From contig BSDZ01000011.1 of NCBI GenBank assembly GCA_030268105.1, positions 2,331,001-2,395,000 of the forward strand: 64,000 nucleotides of DNA, in the 5' to 3' direction. The stretch comes from Volvox africanus (taxonomy: Eukaryota; Chlorophyta; Chlorophyceae; Chlamydomonadales; Volvocaceae). Under the pieces are notes generated by a model, which worked only from the letters and a program-made list of their open reading frames with translations, was not told where the DNA came from and did no database searches. Below are positions 55,501-64,000 of this stretch, one piece after another (the first letter of the stretch is position 1; each line of letters starts with the position of its first letter). A program made the translations under genes and the position numbers.

Positions 55501-58500
55501 GCGGCGATGGCTAAGGTACTTGGGATAGAGAATGGCGCTTACGGAGTACGCACCGGAGCAAGCACCGATTAGGACTAGGACTAGGGACCTAATATAGCGG
55601 TTTAGTGTTGGGCCGTCGAACTGGGTCAAGAATGCCTTGTGCTTTCCGGACACGCCTTGCATGTCCTTGCGAAGCTTAATTGTGGTATCTCATAAGAAGA
55701 GCGTCTTCTGACTCATCCTTTACTTGGATTGGCAATGTATGCGATTCTGCAGATTGACGGGGGAACAGTAGACCAGCCTGCACCTCTTAACCTGCGGGTC
55801 TCGGGGCTGCTTCAAGTCGGCGGTCCCAATAATGAGCATCAATGTAACAGCACTGGCGCACAAAACCCCCGGTCCACCGGCCTCGGAGGACTTGCCAAAA
55901 CCACTGATGCGCCGGCTGAAGCTGCTGAATGCCACAGTGCCTTTCATGCCGCATCCGCTGGCGGTGCTGCTGAAGCGCTCCGGCCGGCAAGCGTACTCAA
56001 GGACTGTAGCAAGGGGCCGTACAAAAATCTATCTGCATCGTGCGATGTTCCAGTCTACAGTACCAGCCAGGGTGCGGGAGATGGTGATTCCAGGTCGTCT
56101 CCTTTCACGTCCAAGCCGTCAAGGGCCTTGTACGGGCAACCTCAACATGCGGGGCCATCCGTTGTGGTAAATGGAGGCCCTGGGAGCAAAGGCAGCTCGC
56201 CGCCTTTAGCACATAACCTGCATGAGAAGGGATCAATTTGGCGAGAATCCTTGCGGACGCCTGAAGCCACTCTGTTGATTGCACACGACGATCTGGCCAC
56301 TTTTACTCAGAGAGCGGCACGCAAAGATCTCCACGCTGTTGTGACAAGCCATCCAGGCATGCTTGCCAACTTATACCGGCAGCAACAATCGCAGCCCCGA
56401 CAACATGGCTTGCGAGAAGACACAGTTACAAGCGGCCAGAGCAACAGCGGGGCTGTCCTGAATGCACCTGCGCGTTGGGCTTCCTTGGAGGCCGCTTCCA
56501 CGGTCGTGAGCAGCCCGCCAAGCTCAGTGGCACTGTCAACGGCATCGGGTTCGCCTGAGAAGGCGCCGTCGCTTCTGCCTTCCGAACCAAGCAGTCGGGA
56601 ACCTGGGGCCCCAGCTGTCACGATTCGCACCGTGTCAAATGGCCGACGTCAGCAGCCCAGCGATGTGCGTCATGTCGCTAGTGCGTCTGCTGCCGGGGGG
56701 GACGTGGGGTTAGGCCATGAACAGATTGTGCCAAATGCGCAGGGCGTAATAACTGTTTCCGGCGAGGATGCGGTGTCATACACCCATGACGGTCTGGGTA
56801 GGCTGGAGCGGCGTGGTAGCTTGCACGACGGTGAGGATGTATGGTTGGCAAACGTGGTAAGTACCAGCAGTAGCAATGATAGTGAATTTTTCTTTTCCGC
56901 GGGCGTGGTCATTCAACACGCAGCACCCACCGACGTGTCGCACAACGTGCATGCTGGAGCGCAGCAGTCACAGCTGCACCAACTGCAGCAGCGGCTGCAG
57001 GTGCAGTTGCAAGGGACCTCAGCTGTGACGGTGACGGGCAGCCCAGGACGGCATCGGCCTTTTCAGGATGCGGAGCCACGTGGCTCATTACAAGCGCAGG
57101 CTTGTGCGCGGGTAAGTCTGGCCTGTGGATCATCAATGGATGCTGAGGGTCTGTCGAATTTGTTACTGAAGAGCCGCCTTGATGCAACACCCTGCCCTCC
57201 ATAAGCGGTCTTGTGGCACAGTGTAATGTTTCGTCATCCTGTCGTTTATTCTATGGCCCCTGTACAAATGTTGCTCAAGTGCTTCTAGCATGGCATGTTC
57301 CGCTTAGCCTTTGCCCTCCCAGTTGCATCTTAGCCCCATCGACTGGTCGAGGGGGAAACTCAATCTGAACCTTGGCTTGCATGGCGATAATCCGATGCTG
57401 CAGGCCATTCCCAGTGCGGCGTATGTGCTTAATGATGAAGAAGACATTATCCGCGCTCGTGCGGCTCCACAACGCAATGATACCGGCAGGGTCGTGATCA
57501 CCTCTGGAACCACTATGCGGAGTGTGACATCCACGCCCGCCAGTGCTGGGCATGATATAGCGCCGGCCAGAGAGGCCTTGGCAGGGGCCCAGGATGGATC
57601 TGACCGTACTGACCTGGGTATCGGTGTATTGAATATCGTTAAATGCGATGCGCATCAAGAGTCAGTATCACGATCGCCCATGCACCCCGCCTTGTCGGGT
57701 AAGGCCATCCAGGGTGCGCCCTGTAGCCCTAAGCCGGCCTCGTCGTCAAGTCCAACCGAACCAACTTTGACGGAGGCCTCCCAGCGGATGTCGTCAGAGC
57801 ACGCACCGGCAGTCTGTTCGGTGGATGCTGCACGGCCTTTCCTACGGGAGTTGGCCAGCATGCATGCAGGCACGGCCCGAATACCAGTGTGTGTGCAAGC
57901 AGGGCCGCCTTTCTACGCCACCAGCGGTCCTCTTGAAAGGAATGACGTGGCGGTAATGGAGCATTGGATGCATTCGACGGGCAGCCGAACATATACAGCC
58001 CCTGTGCTGCCGCTTAATTTAAAGACACAGGAACTTACGGTACTGGCAAGCCCGGCTCGTTCTACCACTTCCATGCGGTCACCTCGTTCGCCGGTTCACC
58101 CTGCTATCATTTTGGTCGCGGACAGAGGCAGTGGCGAGTCAGCGGAAGGCCGGGGTTCCGCCAGGAAGACAGCTACAGGACCCGATGAGAATTCCGGCGG
58201 TCTGAGCTCACGTATGGGTGCGGGTGTCCAAGCAGTCCAGCCAGACATTGTCGCGGGTGTGTCTACTCTTGGAACGGCTACCATCAGTGATCTGGCATCT
58301 GGACTTCTTCAGGTTGTGGCTTCAGTGAGCAGCTTCAGCGAGAGTGCGGTAGCTGGCCTTGCCGAAGAGGGATTAGGGGCAACTGCAAGGCCGCGTGTGT
58401 CCTTTCACGGACTGACGCACGACAGCCAGGCTGCGCCAGGAGGGCGAAGTGATGGCAGCACTAGTGCAATCGTCGGGCAAGCTATGGGTAGCTCCATGTC

Positions 58501-59392
58501 GTCTAGTACCGGATCACTTGTCCACATGAGTGGTGGAAGCGGGACGCAGCAGCCGCAGCACAAGCCCAACAGTGTTAAGAGCGTTCGGTTCTCGGACCAT
58601 GAGTCCGATGATCAAGTGGCTCAACCATCGCGGCGGCAACGAGAGAGTCAGGAAAGCCAAGGGATTGGCGCCTCAGCGTACGTGGGGCATTTGGGCCCCT
58701 GGGTAAACAGGCGGGGATGGTGTGAAATACTCACTAGGATGTACGTTCTAGGAAGACCTACGCACATGCAGAGCGGACTGATATTCCTGTGGAACATCTT
58801 CGTCGCCGTAATTTTCATGCACTACTCGTCCAGGTCGTGATGCCGTGTGCCGTTCATGTCCATCTGTGTGCCCTGGCGTGTCCTCTTTACTGCTACTGCA
58901 CGCAGACAGACTCCAGGATGTTCGCAGCCACATTCTTGGGCCAAGATGTCCCGGGACCCACGTGAAAGGTCCCGGATACGATTTGAACCGATTTGACGTA
59001 CGCCTGTGTCGTCCTTAAGGATGAGTCTGTTCATTTATGGCCGTCTTATGCAAACATTTCGAACCCCGATGTTGCTTCATCAACGCAACGTGCTTCGGCC
59101 TGTGCACAAAATCCACAGGTCCATTTCTTGGAGCGCATCTCCGGAGGATGCACGAGTAACCTGGCCTGGTGCAGAGCACCATCTAGTTCGGCTACCTGAC
59201 AGGGCCGAAAGCTCCCCTCAGTACCGTTCCAGGGGCCCTGTTTTGCATCCAGCCATGCCATGGATGTCCACAGCAACTCCTGCGACGGCTTTCACCACCC
59301 TGCATGCAGCCGATTCACCCCCTGCCAAGCGCTACAGTGCGGCTGGTGTCACGACAACGACTGTTCCGCGTGCGGCCTCCGGGTTGGGTTAG
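52581..59392 (+). CDS. coiled-coil protein of unknown function
   Basis: Thirteen exons join in phase: 52581-52769, 52834-52911, 52979-53055, 53160-53339, 53529-53733, 54034-54174, 54360-54464, 54665-54771, 55078-55210, 55321-55515, 55753-57111, 57323-58677, 59119-59392, about 1465 residues. Starts MSGHPQQPEPPKQIASVNIY. Residues about 85 to 470, over nine short exons, are Glu/Gln/Leu/Ala-rich with heptad-like spacing (for example VESTTQELHKTSDRL, LEQRIEELHQTLSQQ) and should form a long coiled coil. The remaining 1000 residues are disordered, Ser/Gly/Pro-rich, mostly in two long exons. The donor after exon 5 could also be at 53760, adding nine residues. The design suggests a structural or cytoskeletal protein (centriole, flagellum or trafficking tether), but I do not recognise the family. 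Confidence 0.75.
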
Positions 59393-61348
59393 GTTGCACA
59401 GCTGATTCTCGGACACTGGCAGGAAACTGCGCCGAAATGCGCAGTACTCTTCCTGCGAAAGTTCAAGGCACAGTACCTGTCGGTTTCTTTTTCTTACGAC
59501 TCAGAACAGTGTCCTGGTTTTGCGCTGTGTAACGCCTTTGGTATTGATAACACGGGCCTCGGGGGTAGGGGTATCGGTTAAGGTACTTGAGGTTCCCTCG
59601 TTTCTGTATCTGCTAAATCAATCTCGGTGTTCTTGCATGCATATCGTCGCCGGCCATATGCACAGCTTCAGGGCCAGATATCTAGTAAAAGCGAGGAACT
59701 CCAAAGATCCTGCCAAACTGGTTGATCAATCATGACACATCGCACTTGGCGATGGAGCCCCGTGGGTCCGACTTCAAAGCTTTGCGCCGTACGAGAGGGC
59801 GTTTTCATTCATCATAGTAGAGCATGCTGGACATACATAGCAGGGGGGTATAGCCGCAAGGTCATTTTGCATTTGATATGTTGACAAAAACACTCCTATA
59901 GCATCTTGCGATCAGTTTATGTGCATACATCTGGTCGATGAGTAGTGCCAAAAAAGTTCATATCGGATGTATCAGACATACTTATTACAGTCAAAGTATC
60001 TGGGATCGCCGCACATGCAGGCCGCACGTATCCTCCTTACACACAATAAACACCCATCAGTTGACGTCAGGGATGTCCGTACAAATGCATACCTGCTGAT
60101 GGCGGTTGCTGGCAGTTGCTTGCCACGTGGTTGCCACGCAAATGGAAGTCACCTCAATTAATACAGCGTTCGTTTCATTAACTGAGATGTCGAGCAAAAG
60201 GTCTACCAGTTATATTTAATGACGTTGACCACGCGCCTTAAAATAGCGCAGAGCCTTGATATACGATTGCCAAACATCGATGGATATCCATGAATATGTA
60301 ATCCTAACCTGTTGCAAAAAGAACGGTTTTTGTAGCCTTGTTAGAAGGCTTGCATGCTAATAGCCTATGTAGCCCTTCTTCCAGACAACGTCGTTCTTCC
60401 CAATCGCAGGAAGTACTGATTTAATATAACATAACAGCATTTGAACTCACTGAAAAGTATGTCATACATCATGAGTTATAGAATGTATGGTGGGTGTCAT
60501 AATCCCGGGGAAAACCGATTTACAGCCGCAATGCGGCATGAATTTGGAATCCCTAAGCTGCCACGGGACTTGCATTTTAAAGAAAGTTGTTGCAAGCATT
60601 ATACCATGCTGAACAATACATTTTTCATGCTTCCGGGTGTAATGGGCATCGCCGCACTTAGATACGGTCTGCAGGCGACTAACAACCTGGATAAATGCGT
60701 GCTGGTAAAGGGTTATCGAGACATTATGTTGCATCTCGTGATATTAGGTTGACATTATACATAAAGAAAGGCGTGACTCAAGCGGTTAACTCAAATCACA
60801 CATGCACCGTGCTGTTCGGAAGGAAGGGAGCATGTATGATACTTGAAGGGAGTGGATGTTTACCTTTGAATGCAAAGTCGTGTTATCATTGAGCGAGTTC
60901 TACGACTCACGCGGTACTGCTTTCCCATACGGTCAGGCAGTAGAAAGATTTCAACGACACACCATGCACATCTGCTAATTTATTTGGTTGTATTACCTGC
61001 AGTTAAGTGTGTATGTGATTGCTCTCAGTCGCCTTTTTGTACACGTCCGATCCTAGGCTGCTTGTTAGTGTCGCGCATTTAGGGGCTACACGGCGGCTCG
61101 CACAGGTGAGATGGATATATGATGCCTTATTGGGAGATCAAGATGGCATATTGGAGCAGCATGTTCCCTTGTTACGGCAAACGGTCCTTGTCGTTTTCAG
61201 CCTTTGCAACACCTAGCCAAGTTATTGTGGAAAATTGTTGGGTATAGGAGAAACAAGTTCAGCTTAAGTAGTTTCCCTGGGTTTGATGGCTTGAGAGTGC
61301 CTTGTACTATGCCTCCACTTTCCGACAAACCACACCCAACTTACACAG
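59393..61348. other. intergenic region before the SpoVS-domain gene
   Basis: About 2 kb, AT-rich, with no clear coding exon. A TTACACAG acceptor-like sequence lies directly before the ATG at 61349, so a 5' UTR or short coding exon of the next gene may be hidden here; the frame at 61019-61216 is a weak candidate. Confidence 0.4.
59528..59532 (+). terminator. TGTAA polyadenylation signal of the coiled-coil gene
   Basis: TGTAA on the plus strand about 136 bases after the stop at 59392. Confidence 0.5.
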
Positions 61349-64000
61349 ATGAGCGCCAACGCGCTGGTTGAAGCCCTTAACCAACTTTCTCAGCAGCAGC
61401 AACAGCAACAACAACAGCAACAACAGCTCCAGCAGCACCTGCTCGAAAATGTGGAACGGCCACGAGCAACCAGCGGAGCAGCGGCGCATGTGCTGGAGGA
61501 GAACAGCGGAGCTCAGCTTCTATTGCAGCAGATGCTTCTCGGGGAGGTTGACGGAGGAGGCGCTTCGTCATCTCAGCCTGAGGAGCTCCTAGCGCTAGAC
61601 CAACTTGTCCAGGCAGGCGCTGGACCGTCACCAAGCATTCAACAACAACCGACAGTCATGCAGCAGCTTGCAAGCTTGCCTACACAGATTGTGGTGACTC
61701 AGGTGCGGGAGTTTTCTGTGCTTTAACCCTTTCTTTAAGTTATCGTGACTGGTGAAATTTTTTGATGCCTAATGCCTGATCCATGCTTGCAGGTTACTGA
61801 TTCAATGCAAGCTGCCGGTCTCGTTAACTTCACCTTTTCGCAGTCGGCGCATTCCTCTTTTGTGCTGAACACACAGCTGGACCAGGCGGGCTCAACTAGC
61901 GTAGCGGTTCTTACTCAGGCTCTTCGCGTTGTCCTGGCAGCTCGCAAAATTAACCAGCAGGCTGTCGCTCGGTTCGACCTCGGCTTTGTGCCTTTCCTGG
62001 TGACAGATGCCGCTGAAGGCATTGGTCTTCTTATTTACAAATGCTCGCTAAACCAGGACAAATCACGCGGGTCGGTCTTGAAAGTGGACGTCACCAGCAA
62101 CCCGCTAGTCGCTGGTATTTCGCTGTTCCAAATGTTTCAGACTGGAACGCAGCCGCTGGAAGTCATCTTTGCGCCAGAAGCGTCAAAAGTGGCATTGCAG
62201 GCACTGTCCATCATGCGGATTAACCTTGCGAACAACGGCCGCGACGTTCTGCTGCTGCTATCGACGGTACGAGAGCGAGACCAGGCGGGGCCTCAGCACG
62301 CGCGTAAGGGAAACTGGATGTTTAACAGGCCACAGCCACATTACTGCCTGATGCAGCATATGCGTCCTAACTCGCCTGCTAACGGCCGATTTGGGACACA
62401 ACACAGCACCACATGCACGTGCAAGAATACCATGAAAACCGCCTGCAAAGGAACTGCAAACCATCCGTGTCCCATACACCCGCGTGTGCTGATGGGCTTC
62501 ACCGTGAGGGATTTCCTGACATGACCGTCACAGACGGGCCTGAACTGAATTCCCTTAATCCCATCTCATCCAAGACACTTTCAATGCTTTGTCCCCCGCT
62601 ATGTACCTCCGCTGACCTCAGGTCGACTACACGGCAGATGCCTCGGGACCAAAAAACTACTTCCTCCTGAAGTTGACACCGATAACTCCACCGTTGCCAT
62701 GCTTCCAGCACCAGATTGAGGCCCCGAAATCTCCCGCATCCTTCATGACGCCCGGGGGTGAGGCCGCCATGGTGGCACACACGCAGGGCTTGGCAACCGC
62801 TGCTGGGGTGGGTCCCCGTCCGCAGCATATGCATATGCATACGCATACAGGGTCGGCCTTGGGGCCTGCCGCGTCAGTCATCGCATCAGGCCACCTGCAA
62901 GGGGCCATGGCGGCAGCGGCACCTCCTAACACTCATGGCATCGCGACAGGGACGCTGTCGTATTCGCACGGTGCGGGTGGTGCATCAGCAGCAGCAGCAG
63001 CAGCGGGGCCAGCGTGTCCTATCGGCGCGGCTGCCGCTGCTGCAGGTGGTGCTGGCAGCTCCAAACAGCAGCGTGCTCGCAAGGCGGATTATGTCATTGT
63101 TACGGAGGACACGGCCATTAAGAATGCGGCAGGCGCCATCGCCAAGGTGCTGGGCCGCGTGTCCAACCAAGGCCAGTGCTGCCCTGTATATACGGAGAAG
63201 AAGACAGAGTCTTTTACGACGGTTATTTCCGTGGCCGTTAAGGCGATTGCTGTGGCACGCGGCTACGTTTGTAACGAAGGCATGGGCAATGAGGTCGGCT
63301 TCCAGCCCTACCTGCGCCACCTAGATCGAAGGCTAGACCTGCTGGATCTACACCATTACCTGGCGCCGGAGAAAAAGGCGGCGGGAACGGCCACTATTCT
63401 TCATCACCCCCACCACCCGCATCACCAGCACATGGCAGGCGGCATGATGGCCGCCGCTGCCGCGGCAGCGGCAGCAGCAGCTGCAGCTAAGGGGCCCCAT
63501 GGCGCAAGTGGGCTGCAAGCAAGGCTCCACGGACAGCTAATAAGAGCGGTTGGTTTAGGGGGCGGGGGCGGTAAGGGGCATAACCCAATGGACGCATTTG
63601 AGCTTCTCGACGAGGAAGCACTGACTGATGAGCGGTGCGAGCTGGCGTTCGACGTTTTCAAAGTGCCCCAGTTGCACGAGCTCCATGATGCCGGCAACCT
63701 GCCAGTCAAGGTTACAGCGCACAGCCGGCCAAATGTTGTTTCCAACATTATCTCAAAACTTGTCACTGAACGCAGCGGCGCGATCTTGATCACGGCCGGC
63801 GGCAAAGCTATGCACGTGGCCATGACAGCGGTAGTGTCTGCGCGTGCACGCTTGAAGTCGAAGGGCATCGACATCATTCTCTTGCCAAAGTTTGTTACGG
63901 TGGACACTACGAGCACACTGGGGTGGGAGTCAGTGTTCCTGCGCTTCACCATTGTGCGCTGGGCACCCGTGCCGCCGGCAGTGCCAGCGGCAGCACAGTT
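61349..64000 (+). CDS. tandem SpoVS/Alba-like domain protein, 3' end outside the window
   Basis: Three exons join in phase: 61349-61702, 61793-62266 and 62622 to the window edge, at least 735 residues. The N-terminus has a Gln run. Four stretches fit the SpoVS (Stage V sporulation protein S) fold of the Alba superfamily. Domain 1 (about 125-215): AVLTQALRVVLAARKIN then FDLGFVPFLVT. Domain 2 (about 215-300, across the exon 2/3 junction): VLKVDVTSNPLVAGISL, ALQALSIMRINLANNGRDVL, and YFLLKLTP. Domain 3 (about 430-515): VTEDTAIKNAAGAIAKVLGR and ISVAVKAIAVARGYV. Domain 4 (about 637-725): VKVTAHSRPNVVSNIISKL, HVAMTAVVSARARLKSKGID, LLPKFVTVDT. His/Ala/Gly-rich linkers separate domains 2-3 and 3-4. 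In bacteria SpoVS is a single-domain regulator of septation and sporulation; Alba proteins bind nucleic acid. A nucleic-acid-binding role here is inference. Confidence 0.78.
61393..61428 (+). repeat. CAG/CAA repeat coding for polyglutamine
   Basis: About twelve mixed CAG and CAA codons in exon 1 of the SpoVS-domain gene. The codon mixture should make the tract more stable than a pure CAG run. Confidence 0.9.

Noticed and set aside
62758..63324. 188-codon plus-strand frame
   Set aside because: It is out of phase with the SpoVS-domain exon, whose own frame is open from 62622 to the window edge and encodes conserved domains.

Overview
This is a nuclear window from a eukaryote, most likely a green alga of the volvocine/chlamydomonad group. 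The evidence is: small exons split by hundreds of bases of intron with GT/AG borders, moderately GC-rich DNA, Ala/Gln/Gly-rich low-complexity insertions inside conserved domains, a Raf/TKL-type kinase with an HGDLKPGN catalytic loop, and TGTAA (the chlorophyte poly(A) signal) 50-230 bases after several stop codons. The genus cannot be fixed from sequence alone. I saw no bacterial operons, CRISPR array, rRNA or convincing tRNA.

I rebuilt nine multi-exon or partial genes by joining reading frames across splice sites and checking that the phases match. Left to right they are: (1) a Spinster-like major facilitator transporter, minus, 882-5177; (2) an EDEM3-like GH47 mannosidase homologue with a C-terminal PA domain, minus, 7139-20294, 19 exons, about 1827 residues; (3) a PLP-dependent Met_gamma_lyase / 'aluminium resistance' family protein with a likely organelle transit peptide, plus, 21781-26353; (4) a WNK-family protein that has lost most catalytic residues, plus, 28525-29899; (5) a FAM114/DUF719-like protein, minus, 30852-35598; (6) an AGFG/AGD14-like ArfGAP, minus, 35838-39344; (7) a giant TKL kinase, minus, 42173-51049; (8) a coiled-coil protein of unknown function, plus, 52581-59392; (9) the 5' part of a gene with four SpoVS/Alba-like domains in tandem, plus, 61349 to the window end.

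Genes 5 and 6 are tandem, with only about 240 bases between the ArfGAP stop and the FAM114 ATG. Pairs 2/3 and 7/8 are divergent across about 1.5 kb; 4/5 converge. The genes do not form one pathway. Themes are the endomembrane system (EDEM, Spinster, ArfGAP, FAM114) and signalling (WNK, TKL).

The most unusual content is the SpoVS-domain protein (a domain best known from bacterial sporulation). Next are the degenerate WNK kinase, a 12-nt microexon carrying the catalytic-loop core of the TKL kinase, and an 88-bp inverted repeat bracketing another exon of that kinase. Introns hold many simple repeats and minisatellites, whose reading frames are artefacts.
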